From: Klebsormidium nitens | Taxonomy: Eukaryota > Streptophyta > Klebsormidiophyceae > Klebsormidiales > Klebsormidiaceae | Assembly (NCBI GenBank): GCA_000708835.1 | Contig: DF236962.1 | Span: forward strand, 372,001 to 436,000 | Direction of reading: 5' to 3' | Length of the DNA: 64,000 bases | Shown here: piece after piece, positions 1 through 11,108 of the stretch | Numbering within the stretch: the stretch's first letter is position 1 | How the letters are laid out: each line of letters starts with the position of its first letter | The notes under the pieces: model-generated | The model's input: only the letters and a program-made list of their open reading frames with translations | Told to the model about the DNA's origin: nothing | Databases searched by the model: none | Translations under genes and position numbers: made by a program

Positions 1-1115
1 CGAGCACTACTGACTGAGACGTAGATTGGATGGAGTCATCTAGCTGCTCTTGGACTTTGACTACATTCGAGTACAATGTACATAATACAACGGTTAAGCA
101 AGGGCGGCGATTGCATGCTATAGTAGTCTGCGAAGTCAATGTCAGAGGTTGGAAAAGCTTTTTCTGTCGGCTCGGTAGTCTGCAATTGGCTTTACCGGCC
201 GGCTGAGCCCACCAAGTGCCTGCCATTTCTGCCGGCCAACCAGCCGGCGCCGTGCCTTTGGAATCGGCCGGGGTCCTGTCTCGGCCGGCCAGGTCCTAGT
301 TCTCTTGCTTGACTTAAGGCCAATGTCGAAGCGGAAATTAAGGCTTCGCATGCATCTGCCTTTTGCAGATGTCCTCATTCGAGTTTTTGACTAATACGCA
401 CGTGCTAAGCACTTGCACAAGTTAAGGCACAGCACAGTTGTTGTTGCACAAGCATGTTTGTGACTACTGAATTCGAGGTCTATTTTTGCATAGATATGCA
501 TGTTTGAAACCGTTTGAAATTGTTCCATGCAATCCCTTGATGTTTATCACAGGACAATTTCTGCGCAAGTGTGCATAATAGATTATTGGGAACCCTCTGC
601 TCAGCTGAATAGGAGTCGCTGCAATATGCGGACACTCGCACCATGAGGCACGCCCGGCGACGTTTGCCAGAGAGGCCCGGCCCGCGGCCGCCAGGCTGAA
701 GCCGCTGCTCGTATATGTTCGAGATGCACATGCGACCGGCCCCGCTCTAGTTGCCGCAGATACTTTACCAAAGCGTGCCAGCTGGACGGCGCTGCCACGT
801 GGCGATCGCACATCCAGCCTGAAGTGGCAGCAATCTGGCGCGCAGGCTGCCACGCAATGGCGCCGTTTGATGCTCATCCGATCAGCGCATCCAAATTGCA
901 ATGGGATGGATGTGAAGAGGGGGACGCCATGGAGGGAATCTGCTGCACACTGCACAGGCTGAAGCTAGGTGACCCAAAGCTGGCTTTCGCATTGGCTCCC
1001 TTTTGCTCTTTCTAGGTTTCAGTTTCCGTAAGGACTTAAGTTTCGGCTGCCACATACATGCGCGCCCGTTTGAGGCAGCTGCAGCGAGGAGACGCTGACA
1101 TGTAGCTGACGCGCA
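1..1115. other. Intergenic, no gene recognised
   Basis: I see no convincing gene here. Short open frames on both strands lack family resemblance or recognisable splice structure. Positions 180-300 are rich in GGCCGG/GCCGGC words. The last part is presumably the promoter and 5' leader of the membrane-protein gene that starts at 1116. Confidence 0.5.
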
Positions 1116-2824
1116 ATGGCGTCAACTGCATTCATTGCCAGAGTAGGCCGGTCTGCCTTCCTGGCCGGTCACATTCACCATTTAGAAGATACATTGCCTG
1201 CAACTGCCGCCCGCCCCGCATTTGTGCACCAAAAAACAGCCAGGCACTCATTTGTAATCAGGGGACAGCAGTCTCCTTCTAGAAGATCAGAAGGAATTCC
1301 AAGGCAGGGGTCGGGTCAGCCAGGGTTGAGAACTGTCGGCAGGCGGTCGGCATTCAAATTGGCGGGGGAAAGAGTTGGCAGGGGAATGGGAATTGGCGCA
1401 GCTTCCGGGAACGCTGACCCGGGGGAGCTGAGAGTGGTCGAAATCAGCTCACATCAGAAGACAGCAGGTGCCGTTGTGACTTTGTTTCAGAATGTGTCCG
1501 CACTGATTCCCCCATATTCTGTCTGGATTCTGTTCTGGATTTTGATCTATTTGCTGAAACGAGTATTCCCATTTTAGACTAAATTTGGTCACTTGACTTT
1601 GAAGTTGGACAACAGCTCAGTCTCACCTCTGAGCTATGCAACGCCTGTTGAACGCTCCTGGTGAGAAGATAAAGCAGGCGAAGATGTGACCTTTCAGTCG
1701 CAAAGCCAGCGAGTATGCAGCTTCTCAGAAGGAGCTTGCTTATGAGGACTTCGAGAAGATTCTGTTCTGCAGGAGGTAAAACTTTGCTGGCGGCAATTGC
1801 GATGGCTCAAAGGTTGTTTAGTGGCGTCTCTTTCGTTTTCAGAACGACAGCAATGTGAGCAATAGAGTGTGGTCAAACGAATTGCTTATGGAAGTGAAAG
1901 TGCGATTGAGCAGAGGTCCACAGCAGAGGTCCGCTTGCAGCAAAGCAAAAAGGTAACACGAATTATGCTCGGGCGAAAGCCTGGCAACTCTGCATGATCG
2001 TGCTAGGTGCTGGGTGTCTGCAGTCACTAGAAGAACGCACAGACAGTTTCCCAGGAGACTGACCGACTGCATCTTTACTTCGCTCAGTGCGTGAAGCAAG
2101 CCATGGTATGTCTTGAACTGTGGTTTTGCGGTTTCTCTTGCCAATCTCTTTGAAAGTATTCTCACAACCACCAAATCAAGGCTCATTCATTCCCCTCACA
2201 GCCAACCCCTATGGCTACGCCTGGTGGAAGGTCGCCCTCGCCGTCGCCGCCACCGCGGCCTTCTTCTACCTCTTCACCTCGCTCGAGGCCCAAATGCACG
2301 CCCTCCAAGCCCCCGATCTTCCAAAGATCACCATCCCCGACAAATGGCCGTGGCCGCAGCTCCGAACGCCAGCGGAGCTCGAGGCGACCTTCAATATTCT
2401 CGGGGAAGCCGGACGGGGAATCTACAAGTGCTACATGGCCCTCGACTTCTTCTTCCCAGTAGTGTATACGGTGCTTTACTCCCAGCTGTTGGGTTTCCTG
2501 GTAGTGTGGTCGCAGTTCTGGGCCCGGATCCCACGGAACATGTTTCCGAGCTGGATCGGATTGCTTGCATACACAGTTTTCCCGTGGGACTTGCTCGAAA
2601 ACGCGGCGGTGTTTTACGCCATGAGCAATCCCGGGACGGCGCTGTCGCACAAGGTGGCGGCCGCCGCGGGCTACTTCACGTGGGTCAAGTTTCTGATGGT
2701 CGTCGTTAATGTTTCGTTCATGTACATGGGTCTCCTGCTCGGGGTGTTCGACTTTGTTTTCAAGTTGTTGAGGAATAGGTATGACGGGCTGTCTGCTATC
2801 ATTTACAGCCTCGCGCAACGGTAG
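1116..2824 (+). CDS. Two-exon multi-pass membrane protein, probably plastid-targeted, function unknown
   Basis: Exon 1 is 1116-1467, with a GTGCCG donor in phase 1. Exon 2 is 2202-2824, after a pyrimidine-rich CCCCTCACAG acceptor. The join keeps one frame and gives 324 residues. Residues 1-117 begin MASTAF and are rich in Ser, Arg and Ala with few acids, as in a chloroplast transit peptide (inference). The body has hydrophobic stretches at about 128-142, 199-220, 235-256 and 279-306. The segments LDFFFPVVYTVLYSQLL and WDLLENAAVFY resemble the small integral-membrane DUF-type proteins seen in bacteria and algae, with the pattern LDFxFPxxY...DLLEN. No catalytic residues are evident, so function is unknown. 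An alternative reading is a single exon starting near 2120, but then the protein would lack a targeting peptide and ignore a good acceptor. Confidence 0.65.
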
Positions 2825-4591
2825 TAGATTTGGAACGGGATTGGGGGGGTTATGCAGCGGCGCCGGGTGTGTGGGAGGGTCGGTTGTGGACACTAGCTGA
2901 GACGCAAAACATTCATTCGTTTCTGTGCGGTTCGATTTGCCTGATACCGTGTAGCTGATCCAGTCAAGCGGCGAGTACGAGGGAGCTGCCCCGTTGCGAG
3001 TTAGACAAGTTGCGAAGTTTGTAATCAGTCACCTAGAGGCACTAAGGTTAGAGAAGAGTACGTTTCTACAGTGCTTAACTTTGCGTTAGGTACCCTTTCT
3101 TAGCTACAACCCAACAGGTTTGCACTTGATGTAATACAGCCCGTCTTTGTAAGCCTCGATCATTTTTGAGCACGTCCCTCTCAAAGGTATTGCATCAGAA
3201 ATGTTGTGTAATCTCCACTTGACAATCACAGCTTTGTGATGATGACAGTGTGACAGTATACTTTGCGGAGCTGCGCGCTCGTAGTGCCATGGTCGATCAT
3301 CTGGCAAAACTGCAAAACATGTGCCGCGCTCTGATCCTTGCGCGTTGAACTCCTTGATATACGGCCCCATAAGATCCGGGGTTTGACAATCGGGAACCTG
3401 ACGGTTTACATGCTATGATCCAGTAAACTTATTTTAAACTGTCCACGGATTCATGAGCGGGTCGGTGTGGCAGTGACCCATGTGACGTCATCATCGCCAT
3501 GCACAGCGACAGGTTGGCGCTAAGTTTGCTACAGCCAGCCAAGGATCGATTGAAACGTGAACCGGTGCGTTGAGCTAGTAGTGGATAGAAGAAGGCAATC
3601 GTTAAAGCTTACACCATCAAGCGGATTCCGCCAGCCGTTGCTCGAGTACCAGATTACGAGCTGAACAAAGCTGTCCTTGCTGACTCCAACTTCATCATGA
3701 ACGAAGAAGATGTAGGCCACTTAGTTTGGCTCCCCGAAGTTCATGCAGAGCTGGTACATGCTTGACAGCGTCACGGGTAAAGAAGTTGGGCGACGAAGAT
3801 TTGTTTGTAATGAGCGAGGATACCATTCGTGTATCAAATGTACGTACATAGCGCGAGCAAGAGTGGACACAAGTTTTGGCGGAGACCATTTCTTGAGATT
3901 GAATATTTGCACGTCGCACATGAACTTACGTGTGTGCTTTTCACAGTCGGAAGCTTTCATCAGAACTAAGATTGCAGAGAGTCGCAAGCTGGCCGCATCG
4001 TGTGAGTGAAACGAGTAGAGGTAGCTGCATGTGCTGGCACACACATTTCTATCTCAAACAAAGCCTGGGTTCCGCAGTCTGCATCGATATGAGCAAGCGC
4101 TTGAAGCAGTTCAGAATCGAAATGTGTCGGAAATCATTCAAACCAAACGGACAGAATTGGTACAAAGCTAACGCGGTACTGCAAGTTTGAGCTTGTTCGC
4201 TTCACAATCGAAAGGAACACTGACACGAGACAAGACCGCCTTCGATGCCCGATGCAACCTGCTGATTTTCTAGACGGCGAAAGCAGCAAAGCAGCTGCTC
4301 TCCTAAGAGCGGAATCCACTGCCCACAATTTGCAAAGGACCCTCCTCGCTGAGTTTCACCATTGTCTTTTCCTAGTAGAGGTCGTCTTATCATGTACAAA
4401 CACCCACGCTAACGGCTTCCTATTTACAAAACGGCTCTGATTGCAACGAGCTAGTACTTGGATCTCTAACACTTTTCGGTACAGTACCGAAAAGTTTTGT
4501 ACGTTTGTACGTAAGTTTTGTACGTGCAAACAAACCAAGACACTACTCCGGACCCTTTGTAGATCTGCATCAAACCGGCCGTTTAAGACTC
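2825..4591. other. Intergenic, no gene recognised
   Basis: AT-richer sequence with only short, unconvincing frames. It holds the 3' flank of the membrane-protein gene and, near its right end, the 3' flank of the reverse-strand F-box copy. A palindrome at 4471-4495 is listed separately. Confidence 0.5.
4471..4526. repeat. Perfect 25-bp palindrome plus TTTTGTACGT repeats
   Basis: ACTTTTCGGTAC and its reverse complement flank one central A at 4471-4495. Copies of a TTTGTACGT word follow directly. The element lies about 95 bp past the stop codon of the reverse-strand F-box copy, so it would form a hairpin in that gene's 3' UTR or near its poly(A) region. Function is not known. Confidence 0.8.
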
Positions 4592-5852
4592 TCATTCGTT
4601 GCTTCCTGAAACAGAAAGGGCTCTTCGTTTCGCACGTACTTCGCGAGGTGATCCGCTGCCTGCTCCCTCTTCCGACCTGCAGATTCTTCGGAGTGTCTTC
4701 ACACACTCCCACTTTCCCCCGTTTTCCGACATCTCAAAAGTGAGTTCCCTCAGTTCAGGACACCCTTCCAGTGGTTTTTCCTGCTCGGAGACCCATTTTA
4801 GAGTCCGCTCTTTTGCGTTCTTTGACGACGGAGTATCCATCCTGACATGAAGCTCCTGCAGTTGGGGGCAGTCTTTCTCGAGCATCTCATACAACGACGC
4901 GGGTCTGAAGTCCACGTAAGAAAAGTGGCGCCAGTAGAGCTCTAGAACCCGTAAAGTGTTTGGGAAAGTAAACCCAGGGATATTGACCAACAGTGGACTT
5001 GGGCACATCCGACGGCTGCTCATCCTACTACCGGCATCGTATACGGTTGCGCTCAGGTGCCGAAGACTGGGGAGGTTTGCTGAGACGAGAGCAAATGGGA
5101 AGTCTACGTCGGGTTGATACTCCGGGGTAAGGAAGACTCCAACTCCAAGGTAAGGGCAATACAAGCCTGCGATGTTCAAGCTCGCCAAATGTTCGTGCTT
5201 CACAACGAAGTCGTAATCTAGATCATGGCGTGCCATGGATAAGCCTTCCAAGGTCAGAGCTTCGAGCTTGGGAAAGCGTTCCAAGAAGCTGAAGACAGTA
5301 CGCTCGAACCGGAAGTGAAACCCTGTAATGACCAGTCTCTTGAGGCCAGTTGCACACGCAGAGACTATCTTCTTTGGGTACTCGTCCTCCCACGTCGTTC
5401 TACAGGAGGTTCTACAGCGCTGCCCACAAGAGGTCCCTTCTATCTCGACGTCTTCCCAGGGAACCTCGGTCAATATTCTGAGAAACGAGAAGTTGCAGTG
5501 CTCTTCCTCGCTTCGATAGCTTGTGTCTGTGATCACCAGCTTGATTAGACCGGCGCGCAGGCTGAGCTCCTCTACGAGGATCTCTTTGGGAAGCTTCAAG
5601 TTGACGGGGAGTGCCCCATCTATCAGCTCGCCATCCGCTGTTCCTCGCTCACAAGCTGACAAACCCCGCGCCCGTTTCAAAGGCGTCACGACCAGAGTCT
5701 TGGTGCACCGTCGCGCAGAGTCACGCAGACCTTTGCTGGTTTGCTCCAGCGCTTGGAAGCTCTTTGCGCAGCTCTGCCGCACCTTTTCTGTGATCATGTC
5801 CAAGAGCTCAGAAGGAAGCAGGGTCGAAGCTTGTTTCTAGCGCCGGCGCCAT
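4592..5852 (-). CDS. F-box/LRR-like protein, copy 1 (N-terminal frameshift)
   Basis: An intronless frame of about 400 residues from 5803 down to the TGA at 4594-4592. It is clearly paralogous to the genes at 6693 and 9918. The F-box-like start reads LLPSELLDMITEKV, then a long leucine-rich region with LELYWRHF, LYEMLEKDCPQLQELH and FEMSENGGKWECVK, all matched in the paralogs. F-box proteins usually recruit substrates to SCF ubiquitin ligases; that role is inferred. The natural ATG is at 5852-5850 (MAPALETSFD, matching MAPAVVGSRFDQ of copy 2). It lies in a different frame, because one extra C in the CCC run at 5821-5823 shifts the frame and gives an early TGA. Without correction the first in-frame ATG is at 5797, inside the F-box. 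This is either a recent pseudogene or a base-call error. Confidence 0.75.
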
Positions 5853-6692
5853 GGCTCCTAGATATCGATAAGGTGCGCTGATCAAATCGTCTTTCAAGAT
5901 TGCTGGGGCTTTGAGAAGCGGGCCGCTTTGAAGACAAGGCTGAACCTTCAGAAAAGAATACACCTATCGTTTCTTCGCGGCTAGTAGCCAGGCGCTTTCA
6001 TGGAGTAAAGCTTTGAATTCGACGCTCTTCTGCTCCAGAAGCAGCTTGGTAGCTGCAGCCACTGCGATTCTCGTCAACGAAAGCTATGCAACAGGGAGAC
6101 GTTCTGCCGAAGTTGATTCGTGTTGATGCCTGGGTTTACTTTAGACTTGAGACTAAAGCTTAGTCGAGGCAGTCGAGCATCTTGCATGACATCATCTTTG
6201 AACGGTTTCATTTTATCGCAGTGTCATGATGTGCTGCTTGACACAGGCTTGACATACGGATTGCGCCGGCTCATGCATGCAGATCAGCCGTTTAGATGGC
6301 CAGAGATAAGCGGAGAAGTCGCTGAACGATTCTCCTGAACTTCTGAGGTTGACGATCCGCTTATTATGCTTGACAAGGTCCAGTCAGATGTGCTGAAAAG
6401 CGAAGACACTGCTTCTTTGCATCACTTCCATTGCACCCTAAGAAGAGCAGAAAGCGCGCCTATGGTCATCTTTCGTGCAACGGACCTTAAAGATAAGAGT
6501 CCATACAACAGTGAGCGCCTCTCCGCTTGAGCGCGCGCTTTTGCGCCTATAGCCGCATCGCGGTTCCAAAACTGCGGAGCTCTTCAAACCTTTTGGGCAG
6601 GTCTTGATTGGAAAACCCCACTTCTGCTCTAGCTTTGACGCACTTCTTATCTTTCGGCCCTATTTGCGCGCCTCGATAAGCAGTTAAGAGCA
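5853..6692. other. Divergent intergenic region between two F-box copies
   Basis: This ~840-bp stretch separates the head-to-head F-box copies 1 and 2 and must hold both promoters. No coding frame is supported and I could not identify a specific regulatory element. Confidence 0.5.
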
Positions 6693-7844
6693 ATGGCGCC
6701 AGCAGTGGTCGGATCACGCTTTGACCAGCTTCCTTCTGATGTGATAGACATCATCACGGAGAAGATCCGTTGCGACTGCCTGCAAAGCTTCCAGGCCCTG
6801 AAGCGAACCAGCCGCAGTCTGCGTCAGTCCGCACAGCGGTGCAGCAAGGCTCTGATCCTGACGCCTTCCAGGCGCTGCAAGAACGGTCTGTTTGTGCGTC
6901 AGAAAGCGACTTCAAAGAGCGCATCAAAGACATCGAGGCTTCCGAAGAAGATCCTGTCGCAAGAGTTGAGCCAGTGTGCTCAGGTATCCAAGCTGGTGGT
7001 CAAGAGAATCACATGCTTCAGAGCGGGTCGCAACTCCTCCATTTTGGACCCACTGATTTGCATGCCCTGGAGGGACATTGAAATAGACGGACTATGTCGT
7101 GGCGAGAACCGCAGAACTTTTCTGAGGAGCCAATGGGGAGAAGGGTTTCCGGAGGAGCAGATAATCCTCCGTTCTGCAGCCAGCCTCAAAGAATTGATCC
7201 TTATAGACTTTGATTTCGTGGGAATGAAGGGTATCACACCTTTGTTGCACAAACTTCCTAACCTCGAGACTCTGAAGGTGGGAGGATTCTACTTAAGAGG
7301 CTACCCGGAATGCCTGGTGCGCAGCTTTGCGAAGCACGAATGCCTGAAGACGTTGGACGTCGCAGACTTTGCCTGCCGGAATCGTGGCTTCTTCATGGCC
7401 CCCTCGGATCAGCAGTTGGTCCCTGAGAACGCGTACGTATCATTAAAACTAAGTCTCCCCAGACTTCAGCACTTGATTGCGACTGTCTATGACTACGTCG
7501 GATCGAAACGCAAGAAACATCCGTGTCTGCTTGTGGACAGTCCGGGCTTTTCATTTCCAACCAAACTAAAGGTCCTGGAGCTCTACTGGCGCTACTTCAC
7601 CCGTGACCAGGAAACTAGGCTCTCTTCGCTTTACTTCATGCTAGAAAGAGATTTTCCACAGCTTCAACGACTCCACTTTAGGATCCCCACGCCGAAAAAT
7701 GAGAAGGCAAAACAGAGGAGCCTCCAATGGATGTGCGAGCAGAGCGGCATACCACAAGGGCTGTCGGAGCTCGAAGCAGTCAGTTTCGAGATAGAAGAGA
7801 AGCCGGGGGAGTGGCAGTGCATCAAGAGAGTTTGTAGGCAGTAG
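6693..7844 (+). CDS. F-box/LRR-like protein, copy 2 (intact)
   Basis: An uninterrupted intronless frame of 383 residues, and the intact reference for this three-gene cluster. Residues about 9-50 (FDQLPSDVIDIITEKI, then ALKRTSRSLRQSA) fit an F-box-like helix bundle. The rest is a degenerate leucine-rich region with irregular repeats: LKELILIDFDF, LPNLETLKVGGF, LKTLDVADF, LPRLQHLIATVYDY and LKVLELYWRYF. The C-terminal block with LPFERDFPQL-like spacing and FEIEEKPGEWQCIK is shared with the paralogs. A role as substrate receptor of an SCF E3 ligase is inferred from the domain order only. The ATG at 6693 is chosen because MAPA is also the start of copy 1. Confidence 0.8.
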   Translation: MAPAVVGSRFDQLPSDVIDIITEKIRCDCLQSFQALKRTSRSLRQSAQRCSKALILTPSRRCKNGLFVRQKATSKSASKTSRLPKKILSQELSQCAQVSKLVVKRITCFRAGRNSSILDPLICMPWRDIEIDGLCRGENRRTFLRSQWGEGFPEEQIILRSAASLKELILIDFDFVGMKGITPLLHKLPNLETLKVGGFYLRGYPECLVRSFAKHECLKTLDVADFACRNRGFFMAPSDQQLVPENAYVSLKLSLPRLQHLIATVYDYVGSKRKKHPCLLVDSPGFSFPTKLKVLELYWRYFTRDQETRLSSLYFMLERDFPQLQRLHFRIPTPKNEKAKQRSLQWMCEQSGIPQGLSELEAVSFEIEEKPGEWQCIKRVCRQ

Positions 7845-9917
7845 ATTGCTGTGAAAGCCAGGCATCTTAGGGCGTCGAGCTGTGGGCGAGAGAAGACCGA
7901 TGTTGGAAAGTGTATCAAAAACAGATGTCTGCTCAGGGGAGGATGAAGCAATGGGAAAGTTCTTCTCAAACTGCCTTTTTGATGGAAGGAGAATAGAAGC
8001 TGCCGATTTTCTTGTACATACAAATTTTTGCAGATAAAAGATGGTCAATGAGACATCAAGATTCTATACGAAGCCGTCTTAGGCTGTTAGCACATGATTC
8101 TTTTGGCAACACTCAAGAATACCTCGGTGCCATTGGCTTCAGACGTCCTGAAAGAGATACTGTTTTGAAATGCTTTGTAAATACTTGTTGGTCCAACCCT
8201 TTGTGGCAGAGTCTATCGGTTTTGAAACAAAATAGATAACCCAAGAGCCGTTTCAGCCTGGTGGCTCCAAAGGACATCATGCCGATGCTTATTTCGACTA
8301 CTAATACTTGGCTTCTGTCAGATCGAAAGCTCTGCAGTACTTTGTTTGTTTGCATGTTGCCTAGCTAAGCACAGGACGCAATGAAGATGTTGGGCTAGTC
8401 GTCAGTCCGACCTTTTCTTGTCATGGTGGCTTGAATAACCGTCCAGTTCGACATCACACTCTCGGAGTTGTAAGTCACCCGAATAGGTGGAGAATGGTCC
8501 TGGGCAATCTATTCTATTCGCTATACTTCCGAAATATTGCCCACATGCAGATTTGGGGCAGCTTTCACTATACATGCTTGTGGCATGAATATGATACTTA
8601 CAGATTAGACTGCTTCATGTACGATCCGCTTCAGAGCCTCAATTTGATGAACGGCTTCCTCTTCAAGAATGCAATCATCTCCGCACTTGCTCAAACTACG
8701 TAGCTCAACCGTTCGAAAGTTTAATGATCTGGACACCTCTTCTTACAACCCGAGCTAATGATTTGCTCCAATTGTGTTTTAAGTGCTGGAGAGCGTGCGT
8801 AAAATCATCACCGAACTTGAACGGGTTTGTGCTGTCCGTTTCATGTGAATAAGTTTTACGAGTTAGCAGCTATTGCACTCTTGCCGAGTTGAAGGCAAAG
8901 GGCTCCAATGGTCCATGTTCCCCCTTTTGCCTGGTTTAGACGGTTCGTGCTCTCAACACATCAAAGTCTGTTTATCCAAATCCCTGCTGGCGTCATCTTG
9001 ACTGCTGAGATGCGTACGAGGGCCTCAAACCGACCTGAAGAAGCTGAGAAGAGCACGGATTAAACCTTGTGGAACAGCATAGAGATGAACTGCAGAAACG
9101 AATGCCGAAGTCATGCAAATAAGCCAGGGCTCCAGTGGAGCGAGACGTCTGCTGTCCTTTTAAAAAACCTTAGCCCTTCCTCTCTACCTTTCGCACTGTT
9201 GTTTCCATCCGGAGGAATTCACGTTGTCCATATAATGTGTGCACTTTTCGCCAGGACTGCTTTGCAATGATCTAGGCGTTTATAATTGGCTCGAACTACA
9301 TATGCGGATCTCAACGAAAAGGCGGATTCAATATGCGCGCGTGCATGAAGGTCAAGGCGCCGCGGCCCGGCCCGTCGGCCGGCGCGCGCGCGCGCACTAG
9401 GGCGCTTCGCATCGATCGAGTTGGTGGAGGTATGCTGATGTCAAGTTATGGTGCATGACATGCGACTTCATGCTACTGATGTTATTTAGAATCCCTCGAA
9501 TGTCTCGACCAGCAATTCTGGCTGTTTAGATGGGCCGTAATTCAGACGAGAGTCTCACTGTCAACCCTGTCTAGGAGGAGCCTATGAAAGCTCTGTATCG
9601 ACTCGGACATGAAGGAAGCTCAAGCACTGCGCAGAACCTCCCGGCTCTTATTGCATCTGTAGCAGCTTCTCTTGACGGAAAGCTAAGATAAGCTTCGCGC
9701 AGTGCTGCCATGAGTTGAGTTCAGAGGCCGCCAACATTAAGCAGGCGTCTGCGTGGCTGTCAGGTCCTGATTTGAAGGGGCGCTCGACAACATTAGCAGC
9801 TAGTCGCAGAGAAATTGTTTTCCCGCAGATTTGGGCTTTCCCTCTACACTCCCATGTTCTCATCTCAAGAGGGCGTGCCAAAGTGACGCTTGCGCACCGT
9901 ATCAGCATTCAGAAGCC
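7845..9917. other. Intergenic, no gene recognised
   Basis: No supported gene. Short frames at 7641-8048, 8431-8703 and 9067-9270 look random. A very GC-rich patch at about 9355-9405 contains a CG-alternating run. The right end includes the 5' flank of the third F-box copy. Confidence 0.5.
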
Positions 9918-11108
9918 ATGCCCTCAGAGTCCGCAACAATGGTCGACCGGCTTCCTCCAGAGCTTTTGGACATCATCACGAACAAGGTGCGGCAAAGCTG
10001 CCCAAAGGGTTTTCGAGCGCTGGAGCGAGCTAGCAGAGGTCTGCGCGAATCCGCGCGACGGTGCAGCAAAACTCTGGTCGTGGCGCCTTCTGATTGGGTG
10101 CGAGAGCAGTCAGATGGTGACTCAGAAACAGCGGATGACGAGCAGATTGACGAGCAGGTTCAGTGGGTGCCCCCTGCCATAACTTCGAAGCTTCCTGAAG
10201 GGCTGATCCTTTTGAAAGAGTTCAGCCTGCGCCCAGGTTTATCAAAGCTGGTAATGACAGACACAAGCTTTGAACGAATCAAAGAAGAAACGCGCTGCGA
10301 AGCATTCTCGGTCTTGAAGATTCTCACCGACTTTCCTTGGGAAGACGCCGAGATTGACGGGTCCTTCTGTGAGAAGCGGGAAAGAAGACTTTGCAGGATT
10401 TGGGAAGAAGAGTTCCCACAAACGATAATCGCTAAGTGCGCGACTAGCCTCAAGAGACTGACCATCACGAGGTTTGAGTTTCGACAAGAGCACACCGTCG
10501 TCAGCTTCCTGCAAGGCCTTCCCAAGCTTGAGGCCCTGACCCTGGACGGCCTATTCCTGGGGCGGTGTAATGTACACTACGATCCACGCGTGAAGCACGA
10601 GAAACTAGCAAGCTTGAACCTTGCGGAACTGCGGAGCCCCTTCCTTGGGTCTTCTTGGACTCGTGTGATCAAAACGTAGTCCCTAAAGGGGCTTTCCTTG
10701 TGGCCAGTCTTCCCAGCCTTCGACAACTGAGCGCCACCTTGTATCACGGTAGCGGGATAAGCTATGGACATCGCCAGACACCACTGATGATGGAAGCTCC
10801 TCTCTTCTCTTTCCCAAGCTCTTTGGAGGCCCTCGAGCTCTACTGGCGCAAATTCTCTTCTGAGGACTTCAAACCGGCGTCGCCTTTTCGCGATGCTTGA
10901 GAGAGACTGCCCGCAACTGCGAGAGCTTCACGTCCGGATGGATAATCCAGTAACCGAAGAGGCGAAGCAGCGGAGTCTGCAATGGATCTACCAGCAGAAA
11001 CAGCTACCTGTAGGCTGTCCAGAATTGCGGGAATTGAGTTTCGAGATAGCGGAAGATGGGGGGAGGTGGGAGTATGTGAAGAGACTTTGCAAGTCGGGGA
11101 GGAGGTAG
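9918..11108 (+). pseudogene. F-box/LRR-like protein, copy 3 (two frameshifts)
   Basis: Starts at ATG 9918 (MPSESATMVDRLPPELLDIITNKV) and is closely related to copies 1 and 2 throughout. The first frame runs to a TAG at 10679. Similarity then continues in a second frame from about 10650 to 10900 (LVASLPSLRQLSATLY, LEALELYWRKF). It returns to the first frame from about 10890 to the stop at 11106-11108 (MLERDCPQLRELHVRMD, WEYVKRLCKSG). The breaks fall at a GGG run (about 10647-10649) and a TTTT run (about 10883-10886). Coding similarity on both sides of each break is well kept. This means either very recent pseudogenisation or one-base assembly errors. Functional assignment is as for copy 2. Confidence 0.75.

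Noticed and set aside
464-955. 163-codon reverse-strand open frame near the window start
   Set aside because: No domain pattern, biased composition or splice support; GC-rich DNA often gives such frames.
9370-9405. CG-alternating run as a CpG-island promoter or Z-DNA element
   Set aside because: It is short, with no gene start nearby; composition alone is not enough.
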